A stretch of DNA of 64,000 nucleotides from Ariolimax columbianus (lineage: Eukaryota > Mollusca > Gastropoda > Stylommatophora > Arionidae), in NCBI GenBank assembly GCA_036924085.1, contig JAVGWX010000005.1, positions 95,109,764-95,173,763 of the forward strand, read 5' to 3'. The position numbers and the translations under genes were made by a program. Below, in pieces: positions 10,031 to 22,249 of the stretch. The notes beneath the pieces were generated by a model that saw only the letters and a program-made list of their open reading frames with translations, did no database searches and was not told where the DNA came from. Position 1 is the first letter of the stretch, and each line of letters starts with the position of its first letter.

Positions 10031-11940
10031 GAGCAGTTTCGAACAACAAGAGCATCGACAAACAGAGGCATACAAGCAAACATACAGACCCACATAGAGA
10101 CAGACATATAACTTGCATACAAACACATAGTCGAACAAGTACAAATATATAGGCAGTCAGACCGGTGACAAACATATTCACATATACGTACATTCATGCA
10201 TACACAATCAAACATACATAGACACACGATAAAATATGTATTCAGACAGACTATAGGCAGACTGAAATACGTACAAACACACACATACGCACACGCTTGA
10301 ATACAAACACAGATATGCACACTGTAACGTACACATAATATAGGCAGGAATACCCACATTTTCATGCATATCGGGACACACAGACATACACAAATACAGC
10401 TATACACAGACATACACAAATACATCTACACACACAGACATACACAAATACATCTACACACACAGACATACACAAATACAGCTACACACACAGACATACA
10501 CAAATACAGCTACACACACAGACATACACAAATATAGCTACACACAGATATAAACAAATACAGCTACACACACAGACATACACAAATACAGCTACACACA
10601 CAGGCATACCCAAATACAGCTACACAGAGACATACACAAATAAAGCTACACACACACACAGACATACACAAATACAGCTACACACACACACAGACATACA
10701 CAAATACGGCTACACACACACACAGACATACACAAATACATCTGCACACACTGGCACGCCGAAATACAGAAAGCAGAGGTTTGCCAGAATCAGACAAGAC
10801 GTAAACATCTACAAACACGAAGCAACATATAATGAAACCGACACACACACACACACATAAACACACACAAACAGACTAAAACTGGCACACACACACACGC
10901 TCAGAGACAAACAAGCTAAAACAGGCACACACACACAAACAAACAGACTAAAACAGGCACACACACGATCAGAGACAAACAGACTAAACAGGCACACACA
11001 CACACACAAACAAACAGACTACTTCAGGCACACACACGTTCAGAGATAAAAAGACTGAAACAGACACACACACACACACACAAACAGACTGAAACAGGCA
11101 TACACACAGAGACAAACAGACTGACACAAACACACCCACAGACTAAAACAGACACACACACAGACAAACAGACTAAAACAGGCACACACACTCACACACA
11201 GACTAAACCAGGCACACACAGACAGACAGACATACTAAAACAGGCACACACACAGACCAACATACTGAAACAGGCACACACACACACATACTCACACACA
11301 GAAAAACAGATTAAAACAGGCACACAGATACACTCACACACATACACACACAGACTAAAACAGGCACACACACAGACAAACAGACTAAAAAAGGCACACA
11401 CACACACTCACACACAGACTAAAATAGGCACACACACTCACACACACACTCAGACAAACAGACTAAAACAGGCACACACACACAGACAAACAGATTAAAT
11501 AGGCACACACACAGACAAACGGACTATAACAGGCACACACACTCACACACACCGAGAAACAGACTAATACAGGCACACACACACACTCACACAAACAGAC
11601 AAACAGACTAAAACAGGCTCACATACACACAGACTGCAACAGGCACACACGCACACACACAGAGATAAATAGACTGAAACAAGCACACCAATACGCACAG
11701 AGTCAAACAGATTAAAACAGACATACACGAACAAATACAAACATATTACAACAGACACATACACACACAGAGATAAACAGACTGAAACACGCACACACAG
11801 GTATAAACGCAGAAAGGTAAAGTCAGAAATAGAAAATCAGTCATGTACAAACACAGATAAACAAATGTTCAGGCATACACACAGATAAGAAACATACATG
11901 CACACACACATACACACACACAGTCAAACAAACATTTCGA
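10030..11940 (+). repeat. CA-rich minisatellites and microsatellites
   Basis: 10395-10745 is a ~28-bp array (ACAGACATACACAAATACAG plus CTACACAC). 10840-11940 alternates (CA)n with an AACAGACTAAAACAGGCACA word in irregular ~30-45-bp units. The minus-strand frames rich in Cys and Val are products of CA/TG repetition, not genes. Confidence 0.9.
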
Positions 11941-11959
11941 AAAACAGACACACGATATT

Positions 11960-12560
11960 ACGAAATTTTCTCAACAATCAGCCCACATAACAAACTTCAA
12001 ACAGCCTCAACAATCAGCCCATATAATAAATATCAAACAGCCTCAACAATCAGCCCATATAATAAACATTAAACTGTTTCAAGTATCAGCCCACATAACA
12101 AACGGCCTCAACCATCAGCCCACATGACAAACATCAAACGGCCTCAATCATCAGCCCACAAAACAAACATCAAGCAGCCTCAATCATCAGCCCACATTAG
12201 AAACATCAAGCAGCCTCAATCATCAGCCCACATAACAAACATCAAGCAGCCTCAATCATCAGCCCACATAACAAACATCAAGCAGCCTCAATCATCAGCC
12301 CACATAACAAACAACCTTAACCATCAGCCCACATAAGAAACATCAAGCAGCCTCAATCATCAGCCCACATAACAAACAACCTTAACCATCAGCCCACATA
12401 AGAAACATCAAGCAGCCTCAATCATCAGCCCACATAACAAACAACCTTAACCATCAGCCCACATAAGAAACATCAAGCAGCCTCAATCATCAGCCCACAA
12501 AACAAACATCAAGCAGCCTCAATCATCAGCCCACATAAGAAACATCAAGCAGCCTCAATT
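11960..12560 (+). repeat. 36-bp minisatellite (CCTCAATCATCAGCCCACAT)
   Basis: About 16 units. The central units have the full form AACATCAAGCAGCCTCAATC plus ATCAGCCCACATAACA; shorter variants (AACAACCTTAACCATCAGCC) alternate with them at 12301-12460. A frame of repeated 12-residue blocks is an artefact of the period. Confidence 0.9.
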
Positions 12561-12674
12561 ATCTCCAGTGATTGTTTAGCACATGCTCAACAAGATGGCC
12601 GCAATGGTAATTCCTACATTACCGTATCGAAGATACATTAATTCTTCAACTACAACTTCAAGCTTCCCTCCCTC

Positions 12675-12680
12675 TCACAA

Positions 12681-12713
<33 letters not shown>

Positions 12714-12755
12714 ACTCTCGCTCTCTATCACTCTCACTGTCTCTTTCTCTCTGTC
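12675..12755 (+). repeat. (CT)n microsatellite
   Basis: Interrupted CT dinucleotide tract of about 80 bp. Confidence 0.9.
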
Positions 12756-13234
12756 GTTTTCTCAATACATTATGTTTTCGTCTGTCTTCTACTTTCCTGT
12801 ACGCCATTATCTTGTCCACCTTCTATTTTTTATTTTTTTAAAATTCTCCTACGCTTCTAACCTTTCTCTTCGCCTTGTTCTGAAATGACAAATAAACTGC
12901 GCCATTTTCTGTCCGTCCCCTCCAGTACGTCTGCGAGAAAGAATCAATTTCCGGTCGAGGTTGTGAACTTCCGTAAATGCGCAGTTGATCATTCCCGCAA
13001 CGCGCTGCGTTACCTACAACAAACAAACTGTAAACACAAAGGAGAGATTTTTTAAATCAGAACCGGCGGTCTGATTGGGAAACGTTTGAGACATACGTCC
13101 GCCATTGCAATCTTCATTGACCCATGAAAATGCGCAACTCAGATAAATCCAGAAAAGAAAATTACGCATCCGGCCAACAGCGGAAATAAAGATGCGCAGA
13201 AAGATATTAATGTCCCGTCATTTGAGAGATCTGA
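12756..13234. other. no recognised gene; locally CpG-rich
   Basis: No frame resembles a known protein. 12890-13200 has more CpG than its surroundings and two AAATGCGCA words. This could be a decayed promoter-like island, but nothing downstream looks like an exon. Confidence 0.3.
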
Positions 13235-13400
13235 ATTCGGGTTAGTCTGACCAGAAGAGTGATAGAGCGCTCACTTTATACGGTAAAGGTACTTGGTTTA
13301 ATCCACGTTGTTAACACTCAAGTCAGCCCAGCTGTGAATGAAAACATAGATGAGTGAAGGGGGGACAGATAGGAAGGGAAATTCGTACCCCACCTTGTTA
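13235..13400 (+). mobile_element. degenerate tRNA-derived SINE (SINE-B-like)
   Basis: GATAGAGCGCTCAC and the B-box-like TTGGTTTAATCC are followed by AGTCAGCCCAGCTGTGAATG. The body word CCAGCTGTRAAT is shared with the SINE at 51555-51810. Ends are not clear. Confidence 0.5.
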
Positions 13401-13544
13401 GAATTAAAGCTGATTTTCGGAGAAGGAAGTCACTAACACTTTATCCTCAACAGCAGCATCTGCTATAAAGTTACAAGAGATGAAGAAGATTTAACTCTCA
13501 TCCATGTTACATGTCTAAGATCGCCTGTCTGTCTCTCTGTACAT

Positions 13545-13561
13545 TCACAACTTCAGTTTCT

Positions 13562-13632
<71 letters not shown>

Positions 13633-13850
13633 TGCTTCTTCTTCTTCCTCGTCTTCTTCCTCTTTTTCATTTTCTTATTCTTCTTCTTTCTCTGCTTCTT
13701 CTTCTTCTTCTTCTTTCTTGTTGTTCTTCTTCCGTTTCTTCTTCGTCTTATCATCTTATTCTTCTTGTTTTTCGTCATCTTTGTCTTCTTCTTTTTCTTC
13801 TTCTTCTACTTCTTCTTCTTCGTCTTTTTCTTCTTCTTCTTCCTCATCAA
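13545..13850 (+). repeat. (TTC)n trinucleotide tract
   Basis: About 300 bp of TTCTTC with scattered TCC, TGC and TTT triplets. It generates a poly-Ser frame on the plus strand and a Lys/Arg-rich frame on the minus strand; neither is a believable gene. Confidence 0.95.
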
Positions 13851-13859
13851 ATGTATTTT

Positions 13860-14574
13860 TAAAAGCCGACATTTATTTCCCATATACACTTGTTCGTCTA
13901 TCTCGTGTAGCTTTCCTCAACCCCCGTTTATCCTTCGGTGGGTTATACAAGACCGTGCTGCCACTCTGCTCCTATCACTGAGTTGACATGCTTTGAGAAC
14001 ATATCTGTGAATCTGATTTCTAATTTACCCAACAGATTGAGTCTACAGCCGCTGGTTCGTGGTATCTGTCGTATCACTAGATCGGTTATTTACAAAAATA
14101 AGCTAGGCTAAATATTTCAAACAAAATAATAAATACGCCGATCCTATCTAATGTAAACGCAAGTAATTACAATAATGTTCAATTTTCTTTGTCACATCTT
14201 CGTTTGCGTGAGAATCGTGTACGCTAACCCTCGGGGATACCACTTGTTGCTTGTGCTGAGATGTGATATTTAGTTCTAGGTATTATCCTTGTGACAAAAC
14301 ACAGGGCAGACAATTAAGGAAAGGTCACGATGTAATAATTATAATATACAGATATGTATACTAACAGCGAGGCACAATTTATGTTTGCTGTCCAATATGT
14401 ATACTAACACCGAGGCACAATTTATGTTTGCTGTCCAATATGTATACTAACAGAGCAAGGTACAATTTATGTTTGCTGTTGAATATGTGAAAGCATCAAT
14501 GCAACGGTAGGTAGGCATCAATCAGCAATACATTTTATCATCATCACCATCATCATCCAACAATCCTGTTGTCG
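13860..14574. other. no gene; one 43-bp triplicate
   Basis: TATGTATACTAACASCGAGG plus CACAATTTATGTTTGCTGTCC repeats three times at about 14353-14485. The rest is AT-rich with no recognisable signal. A short (CAT)n-like tract lies at about 14540-14560. Confidence 0.5.
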
Positions 14575-15090
14575 TTAACGATCATGGCCATCAATTTCCT
14601 CTTTTTGTATGTGTCGGTTATCAGTCCACCGTTGATATTCTTTCATGCCATCTAATATCATCTCTCGTTGTCTCTCTTTGTCCCATTTGTCAGCGGTTCT
14701 GTCCGTTGTGACCGTGTGTTCTAACCCGACTCTTCTCGTGACATCCCAGAAAAAAGGATGGCTGCCTTGTCGTGATGTTTGCCTGAAGCTGTCTTTGTGT
14801 CTGTGCCTTCTCAATAACCACGTTATCAGCTTTCTTTGCAGTGCATGGAATTTCCAAAATTCTTCTGCAAAAGAACATTTTCGTCGTCTCCAATGATCTC
14901 TATACATGACTGCTGATTGTCCATGATTCTCTGCAGTATATCAGTTCTGGCGCTACGTAGCAGACAAGGACTCCCATGCTATGATGATCCATTGATATGG
15001 TTTTGTTGCTCAAGATCCCCCACATACTTTGAAAATCACATTTACCTTGGCTATTATGTTCTTTATTTCATAAGCGCATTCTCCCATCAG
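14575..15090 (-). mobile_element. LINE reverse-transcriptase C-terminal remnant
   Basis: On the minus strand the last segment reads GLEHTVTTDRTADKWDKER, then QREMILDGMKEYQRW. This is the basic tail that follows the RT domain in LINEs without RNase H (GH..R..GLE..V..G...G.R.RGR.R). Upstream, EIKNIIAKVNVIF matches the EIK.RIA.AK..F block after the palm domain. The frames shift at least twice (about 14690 and 14900), so it is dead. It is one of several unrelated LINE tails in the window. Confidence 0.6.
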
Positions 15091-15817
15091 CCATGATGTG
15101 GGTGTTCAAGTAATGAAATGTGTGGTATGAGCAGTAAATATAAAACAAATATAATACATGATTACATAATCATCGATACTACGTCTGATCAGCTGATCAG
15201 GAGGAATCTTAAGTATGAACTAATTTTAACGTAAATTAAGTTTTAAAAACTGGAACAACACAACAATGATGGTGTTTAGGAGGCAACGCGTTTCAAATAT
15301 TTAATTACTTTGTATTGTTTTCTTATCTCTTGTTGAAGTAATATAACACTTTTTCATTTAAAACGTCAACAAAAGTAATTGGGGATATAGGGTCATGGTG
15401 ATCTAGGCCAAAATGGACAATAACTGCGCCTATAATTACGCTACAGAGTCAACAACACCATTCTATTTCTTTCACCTTCCTTACTAATGAAAATGGCAGA
15501 ATGAAAAGGCGCAGAAGTTTATTTGCTACAAAATTAACTTTTGGATTCCATCTGGGAAAAATATAAAAGGAGAAATAAAATACAATAAACATATTTTTAA
15601 AATCCTGGACAAAACTGATTACCACTCCATGAATTACAATACAACGTCATTTTGTATTGCTCAATGTATGTAGGTTTCAATGAAAAATGGCCTTTCATTA
15701 TTAAGAATCATTTCAAATCGTATGTTATAAATTTGTATCACCCCATGGTGTTAGCTATTAAACCGGCGAACTAGCATCGATGTAAATATTTAGTTAATTA
15801 AAATTATTGTTACTATA
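15091..15817. other. no recognised gene
   Basis: AT-rich sequence between two LINE fragments. I saw no coding, SINE or array signal. Confidence 0.3.
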
Positions 15818-15950
15818 TGACGAAAGTTTCAGAATTATTTATGAGACAAACACTGGCATGACTAAAGTTTGACAGTTATCTATCAGACAAACACTGGCTT
15901 GACTAAAGTTTCAAAGCTATCTGTGACACAAGCACTGGCATGACTAAACT
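15818..15950 (+). repeat. 42-bp repeat, 3 units
   Basis: Units of CAAACACTGGCATGACTAAA plus a TTTGACAGTTATCTATCAGA-like half recur three times and abut the next LINE fragment. Confidence 0.65.
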
Positions 15951-16535
15951 TTCACTGCTTGCTCCTCGGCAATAATGTTTTCTGCTTGGGGTTTCAATCG
16001 GTCGAGGATTAATTTAAGCATGACCTTGCTAGGGTGGCTAATTAGGCTTATTGTTCTGTAATTTTGGCACAGCTTTAGGTTTCCAGACTTATGTAACGGT
16101 ATAACTATAGATTTCGTCCATAAGTCCGGCCAGTTTCCTGTCGCCCATATTTTGTTACAGATGTGTGTCAGGCCTTCCACCACTACCTCTCCACCTGCTT
16201 GTAAGAGCTCTGCTGGTATATTGTCCACGCCGGCCGCCTTCCCTCTTCTCAATGTCTTTACCGCTGCAATTTCCTCTTCCTTCGTTATCAGTTGGTTATC
16301 CTCTATATTTGTTGGTGTTTGGGGGAATGTTTTCTCAGGTTTGTTTCGCCCTTCATAGTTATATAGCTCGGAACAGTACTCTGTCCATCTTGCCAGGACA
16401 TCATTTCCCTCAATGAGACACTAGCCGTTTTTATCATGAATCATAAGGTTCCTGCTTTGTCTTGGTGTTACCAGTTCTTTGACCACCTTGTATGCTCCTT
16501 TAGAATCATTTCTGTTTAGTCTTTCTTCAATTTCT
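15944..16535 (-). mobile_element. LINE RT fragment (fingers region)
   Basis: The minus strand reads EERLNRNDSKGAYKVVKEL, then EEEIAAVKTLRRGKAAGVDN, IPAELLQAGGEVVV, NWPDLWTKSIVIPLHKSG and NYRTISLISHPSKVMLKLIL, ending AENIIAEEQAVKV. These are classic N-terminal RT blocks of LINEs (KAAG.D.IPAEL, P..K.G, NYR.ISL.S...K). One stop codon (TAG on the minus strand near 16420) breaks the frame, and the catalytic palm is missing on the 3' side. It abuts a CR1-like copy at 16535. Confidence 0.8.
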
Positions 16536-17525
16536 GATTAGATTTAACATATCTAGATGCATTACAATGTTTTCTTTGATTATTGACTCCAACAATTTAC
16601 TGACTATGCTCGTTAAACTTACCTGTCTTTAATTTGCTGGATCTGATTTCTTTCCTTTTTTGAAAAAGGGGACCACTCCTGCATCTTTCTAATCTCTTGG
16701 AACAATCTCTTTTGCAAGTGATTGAGAACATAGTATAGCCAATGGTTTTGCTACTTGGTCTCTTAATTTAAAATAGCATTTTTTGATGGATACCATCTTG
16801 ATCTCGACTTTTATCTACTTTTAATCCCTCCAATTCTTTAAAAACCATTTCCTTTGCATTACAAATTGATTTCCCAGTATATCCATTTAACAATTGAAAA
16901 TATCTATTTTCTCTAGGACCTTGAGACATTCTTCTTTTGTGTAGACTGTGCCAAAATATTGATTTAGTAGTTTGGCTGTCCCCCTATTTTCTCTTATTAT
17001 TTTACCTGCACTATCTACGAGAGTGTCTACATTGTCTTTCGTTCTTTGTTTATTTCTAACATAAGAAAAGAAGCTTTTACTATCAGTCTTGATGCTCTAA
17101 GGAAGTTTTTTTTCGAAGTGTATTTTTACTGCTTTATTCATTTTCTGAGCTATGTTTTGCTTGTCGAAATATATATATATATAAATGTTTCTTTCGATTG
17201 ACCTGCCGTTTTATATTTTGTTCATGCTTTATTTTTAGCTATTCTACATTTAACTACAAATCTAGTTATCCGCCTTTTATGTTTTACGTTTACCTCCATT
17301 CACTGGTGTAGTTCTAAAACTGTTTTGACACTCTCCCACTCTTGTTCAGCATCTGTACCTCTGGCAATATCTTTCCAGATTACCAGGATGACTGTCTCCT
17401 TCCTCTTCTGAACATCTTAGAGTAGTCGTATGCTCGTGAGTTTATATTTTCATCTCTCCTTGCTATAAGATTTAAACGGATGATCTAATGGTCGGTTGAG
17501 CCAAACAGTTCCCCAACAGTTCAAG
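16535..17525 (-). mobile_element. CR1-like LINE, degraded copy 2
   Basis: It aligns along its length with the better copy at 57346-60062. The minus strand reads ELFGSTDH (endonuclease end), SIKTDSKSFFSYVRNKQRT, LLNQYFGTVYTKEECL, LAILCSQSLAKEIVPRD, KDAGVVPFFKKGKKSDPAN, LTSIVSKLLESIIKENIVMH. It is cut on the 5' side at the endonuclease and on the 3' side before the catalytic RT motifs. Stops and shifts are frequent, and an (AT)n tract has grown at about 17168. Confidence 0.8.
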
Positions 17526-18258
17526 CGCTTTTGCTTTGTCATAATGTGGACAACGGACATTTCTGCGCATAGATTCGTTGGTAATATATTATGATTTTGT
17601 TAACATTTCTGTAACAATCCCTATTAAGGAACATATGTTTATGATGAGAATTGGTAGTTAATAAAAATGCACTTTCAGTGTAATGTATCTGTAAAAGTAG
17701 GAATGTATCAAAAGCAATAGTGCGCATATTTTAAAATTTCAAAATCTACCTAATTACCGTTTGCCGAGAGATAATTTCAACTTCTGTTTATTGCAAAATA
17801 TGTGTAACTTCCAAGTGATTTGACTGTTTTCACGTAAAATAAAATAGAAACGGTAGTTTAATCAATTGTAATGTACAGAGGCTGCCGCTTTTTCACACAG
17901 TTTTCTTAACAATGTTTGACTGTCACGTCTCAATAGCGTGAATTGAGTAACAAAGGGATTTTCATCTGAAAGATCATAATTTCAATGTAATTGTGTTGTG
18001 GTGACATGAAATATTATAACTGTGTTAGCAGAGTCCACGTTTGTTGTGGAATCAAAAGGAGACACTGAATAACGATTGTTATGCAAAAGTCGGACTGGGG
18101 TAAGTACGGGGCTACATTTTCTCTTTACTCGAAGTTCAACCACAGACAAGTCATCTCAGTGATATCAGAGTGTAGCGCATGAAGACATAGAATGCAACTA
18201 GGAATTAACTCTTGAACAGCGGTGAAACTAACTGATGTTTCGCACTGGTTAAAACGAT
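17526..18258. other. no recognised gene
   Basis: AT-rich flank of the mariner insertion, with one unremarkable short minus-strand frame. No promoter or exon signal was seen. Confidence 0.3.
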
Positions 18259-18603
18259 TATACGAGGTATGTTCAATAGGTATCCGACCTATGGGTCGGA
18301 ATAGCTGTGACCCTCCTTAGGTTTGAAACACTAATCCTCGTCAACGTACCTTCCTTGGGACAACACACTTCTCCCGGCATTAATCCCTTTTAAAGTACCC
18401 TCCTTGGGACCTTTTTTCATACCATCGTCGCTTCCAGTATAATGCCTTCTCGTGACAGAAATATGGTCCCTTTCAGCGGAATATTCAGCTTGGCGAACAG
18501 CTAAGAATAGCACGGAACCATGTCGAGAGAATATGGCGAACCAGAGAAATTGTGTGTTTGGCCGGCCAAGAAAGTCTCAATCAGATGCAAGGAATGGGCT
18601 GGT

Positions 18604-19225
18604 GCGTTTTCATGATGGAGCTGCCAAGTTCCCGTGGTCATGATGGAGCTGCCAAGTTCCCGTGGTCATGATGGAGCTGCCCAGTTCCCGTGGTCATGAT
18701 GGAGCTGCCCAGTTCCCGTGGTCATGATGGAGCTGCCCAGTTCCCGTGGTCATGATGGAGCTGCCCAGTTCTCGTGGTCATGATGGAGCTACCAAGTTCC
18801 CGTTGTCATGATAGAGCTGCCAGGTTTCCGTTCTCATGATGGAGCTGCCAAGTTCCCGTGGTCATGATGGAGCTGCCAAGTTCCCGCTGTCATGATGGAG
18901 CAGCCAAGTTCCTGTTGTCATGAAGGAGCTGCCAAATTCCCGTTGTCATGATGGAGCTGCCAAGTTTCCGTGGTCATGATGGAGCTGCTAAGTTCCCGTT
19001 TTCATGATGGAGCTGCCAAGTTCCCGTTCTTATGATGGAGCTGCCAAGTTCCCGTTCTCATGATGGAGCTGCCAAGTTCCCGTTGTCATGATGGAGCTGC
19101 TAAGTTCCCGTTCTCATGATGGAGCTGCCAAGTTCCCGTTCTTATGATGGAGCTGCCAAGTTCCCGTTGTTATGATGGAGCTGCCAAGTTCCCATTGTCA
19201 TGATGGAGCTGCCAAGTTCCCGTTG
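18604..19225 (+). repeat. 30-bp minisatellite from the mariner catalytic motif
   Basis: About 21 units of TCATGATGGAGCTGCCAAGT plus TCCCGTTG-like sequence. Read on the minus strand, each unit encodes TGTWQLHHDN, the segment holding the second catalytic acid of the host transposase. The array is bounded by RRTRPDLWT on one side and HSLHLIETFL-like sequence (after the expected APAHSS) on the other. Confidence 0.9.
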
Positions 19226-19302
19226 TCCACAGGTCCGGTCGTGTCCGTCAAACAGCATCTCGAAGTCGACGGATGATCTCCAGGTGGTACTCTTTGCTAA
19301 TG

Positions 19303-19480
19303 TTTGATCTTGTGGTACGTACTTGTGATGTGGCAATATTTTATCTTGTGGTGCGTACTTGTGATGTGCTCATGTTTTATCTTGTAGTGCGTACTTGTGA
19401 TGTGGTAATGTTTTATCTTGTGGTGCGTACTTGTAATGTGGTAATGTTTTATCTTGTGGTGCGTAATTGTGGTGCACAAC
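19303..19480 (+). repeat. 36-bp minisatellite from a second transposase segment
   Basis: About five units of CTTGTGATGTGGTAATGTTT plus TATCTTGTGGTGCGTA. On the minus strand a unit encodes HHKYAPQDKTLP, i.e. the HHEYAPQGQT block of mariner transposases. A clear single-copy flank lies on each side (KVILIVFF and EYHLEIIRRL). Confidence 0.85.
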
Positions 19481-20100
19481 CCAAAAGGAGTAAAAGAAAA
19501 CGATCAAAATGACCTTGACATTGCTGCTCACCTGCCTCGATTTTTCCTATCTGGGAGATGATGACAGATGACGACAGCAGCTTGGTTGCCGGCAAGTTCC
19601 AATAAACCTATAACTCATCACTAAGGATCACAGTGTTCAGGAAGTCGAGGTCACCATTTGCGCAGACCAGCATGAGACTTCCAGACGGAGTTGCTTCTGC
19701 TCCATCCATGGCAGCTTCGGCAAGAATTTCCGGACACTCTCCGGACATCTCAATCCTCGCTCAAAATGTGATGTAATGAACCAATGCTTATCCCTACTTC
19801 ATCTGGCAGGTCCCTGATGGCGACACAAGGGTTCTCTAAGACCAAGGTCCGTACTTGGTCATTGACTTCATCATTGTGGCTTGCTGAGGGCCTACCGGAA
19901 CGTGGTTCGCTCTCCACCTATGTGCGGCTATCTTTGAAGCGATTGTACTCCTCCTAAAATTGCATGATGCTCATGGCATCGTCACCAAAAGGCTGTTGAA
20001 TCTTCCGAATGGTTTCCACTTGGGTATCGCCTAGCTTTTGGCAAAATTTGATGCAACACCGCTGTTCAATTATTTCCGTCATTTTGTGGTGAATGAAAAC

Positions 20101-21991
20101 CCGAAAAATGTACAGATGGATCAGCCACTATCTCGAAAACAGAACAGCCAGAGTTCAAATACAAGGGCAGATGAGCAAAAAGGTGACACTGGAGCAAGGA
20201 GTATACCAAGGGGGAGTACTGTCACCCACACTTTACTTGGTGTATATAAACAACATAACAAAGAATATTCCAAGAAGAGTCCACAGCTCAATATTTGCAG
20301 ACGATCTGGCTATGTGGACCTCTGAAGAAAATCTCACCGTAGCAAACAATCGGATGCAGCAGGCCCTAACATCGCTGGAGGAGTTGGCGAAATCATGGCT
20401 GGTAAAAATAAATGAAGAAAAAAAAAACATGTACGATATTCTCACTTTCAAATACACCACAGAACACCAAAAATAAGTCTTAATGGCAAATATCTGCGGC
20501 TAAACGACAACCCAAACTACTTGGACGTCACATTTCATCGGCGCATGAAATGGAAAAGTCAGATAGAGAGAAACCGAATTAGAGCAAGACAAAGAATGGT
20601 AATCATGAGGAAACTTGCTGGCACAAGCTGGGCAGCAGACGAAAGGATACCGAAGAAACTGTACACTGGAAGAGTGAGACCGGTTCTCGAGTATGGCATT
20701 GCGGCATGGACAACAGCAACAACGGCGAACTTTGATAAAATTAGCAAACTTCAAAACCAAGCCATGAGAGTTATAACAGGAGGCATGAAGTCAACGCCAA
20801 TTGTAGAACTTGGAAAGATTACAAATCTGCAATCCATGACCGATAGAAGAGACTGCAGAGCCCAGCAGCAAGCAGAGAAACTCAGAAGACTGACAGACCA
20901 TCCAATGCATCATTTGGAAAAGGGAGACTAGGGCGGAGAAACTTTCCAGAAATAGCCAAAGCAAAGATGAGCGAAGACCCTATGAACACCATAAAAATAC
21001 CAAAGCCCATACCTACTGTACGCAAACCCACCTGGAAGCAGCATATGGTTCTAGAGGTGATAGAAAATATACCGGGTATTGGAAACAAGAACAGCCAGAC
21101 TGAAAACAAAGAAGAGACATAACCCTGAGGTACATAGCGAAAAACTACCTACGCATGGACTGGACCCATGCATACACCGACGGTTTTGCAACAAACACAA
21201 CACAGAAAAGAGGGGGAGGGGTATTCATGAGCCTAACAAACGGCAGAAAAATAACACTGTCAGTGGCAACTGGAAAATTCTGAAGCAATTATCGAGCGGA
21301 GGCAGAGGCATTGAAGGCTGCAGTAGAAGAAATGCTCACAGGCGAAAGCAATGAAAACCAGATAGTCCTGTTTACAGATGTCCTGTCCGTGGTTACAGCA
21401 CTAAAAAGCCAGAAAAATACAGAACCTTAATATTTAAGAGCAGTACTCTGTCAATTATACCAGCAGTCTGCACCAACAAGAGTAGTGGTACTGTGGGTTT
21501 CATACCACTGTAACATTCAAGGCAACCAGGAGGTAGACAGACTTGCAAAAGAAGGTGCAAGGTTACCACAACAAGATTCTAGTGTGACCTACGAAGAGTC
21601 CAAAAGGTTTATTAGAGCCAGATACATGGCCAAATGGGAAACAGAGTATACTGGCTACACAAAAAAATGATGCCCATTACCAGTTGAACAGAAGAGAGCA
21701 GGTCGTGGTCTTCGGACTCCGCATAGGCCACAACAGACTGAGGTACCATATATTCAATAAACTGAAGATAAGTGGCACTGGCGAATGCACATGTGGTACA
21801 GGAATAATAACCGCTGAACATCTGCTGCAAAATTTCCCGACATACGAGGACCAGAGAAAGCACATGTGGCCATCGCCAGTGCCAATACTAGACAAGCTCT
21901 ATGGTAGTGTCGACAGCCTCAGGATGACAGCTGCTTTCTTCGAACAAATTCAAGTTGACTGCTGACAGCTTACGAAGAAGAAGAAAAAAAA
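20101..21991 (+). mobile_element. RNase H-type LINE nested in the mariner (5'-truncated)
   Basis: Same family as 27421-29487 and 39551-40894. It begins in the RT palm (KMYRWISHYLENRTARVQ), with motif B EQGVYQGGVLSPTLYLVY and motif C SIFADDLAMW, then KLYTGRVRPVLEYGIAAWTT. The RNase H part is broken by several frameshifts: AEALKAAVEEMLTG-like, GNQEVDRLAKEGARL, and a CTCGTGIITAEHLLQNF knuckle. It ends at GAAGAAGAAG plus an A run. No convincing duplication flanks it (only AAAAC-like sequence on both sides). Confidence 0.85.
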
Positions 21992-22249
21992 CCTACGAAT
22001 CCTAACTGAAAGGCTCACTGCCAGCGACTGACGCATGGCGGTCTTCTGTACCTCCCTTCCGAAGGACAACAACAAAGCTTAAATTGTTTCATCGGGGGGA
22101 AAAGGTCCCATCATTTTTGACTTTTTGAACACACCTCGTATAGAGATTTTAAGTGATTATATAAAGTGCTTGATACGTTATAGGAAATCTGCATTAGAGT
22201 CAGTGAATGCACACCGCGTGTATTGGTTGTCGCGTATCTTGCGTCAGGG

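Larger units (their letters stand above)
18272..20082 (-). pseudogene. mariner transposase pseudogene
   Basis: The start codon is at 20080-20082. The N-terminal helix-turn-helix part reads MTEIIEQRCCIKFCQKLGD, then TQVETIRKIQQPFGDDAMSI, ESEPRSGRPSASHNDEV and DEVGISIGSLHHILSEDW. The DDE part follows: DFLNTVILSDEL (first acid, normally GDESW), VVHHNYAPQDKT, EYHLEIIRRLRDAV, RPDLWTTGTWQLHHDN (second acid) and SPYSLDMVPC (third acid), with a C-terminus ending in a TGA at about 18275. Stops and shifts occur throughout. A 36-bp array sits at the YAPQDKT block and a 30-bp array at the WQLHHDN block, so the catalytic core is destroyed. Confidence 0.85.
18261..22140 (-). mobile_element. mariner transposon, complete but dead, with nested LINE
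   Basis: The left end TACGAGGTATGTTCAA and the right end TTGAACACACCTCGTA are inverted copies with one mismatch. TA flanks both sides (18259-18260 and 22141-22142), the duplication expected of Tc1/mariner insertion. Inside lie a minus-strand transposase pseudogene (18272-20082), two minisatellites built from that gene, and a plus-strand LINE inserted just upstream of the transposase start (about 20101-21991). Removing the arrays and the LINE leaves about 1.3 kb, the usual mariner size. Confidence 0.85.

Noticed and set aside
13511..13981. 156-codon Ser-rich frame and Lys/Arg-rich antisense frame
   Set aside because: Both come from the (TTC)n tract; there is no domain outside the repeat.
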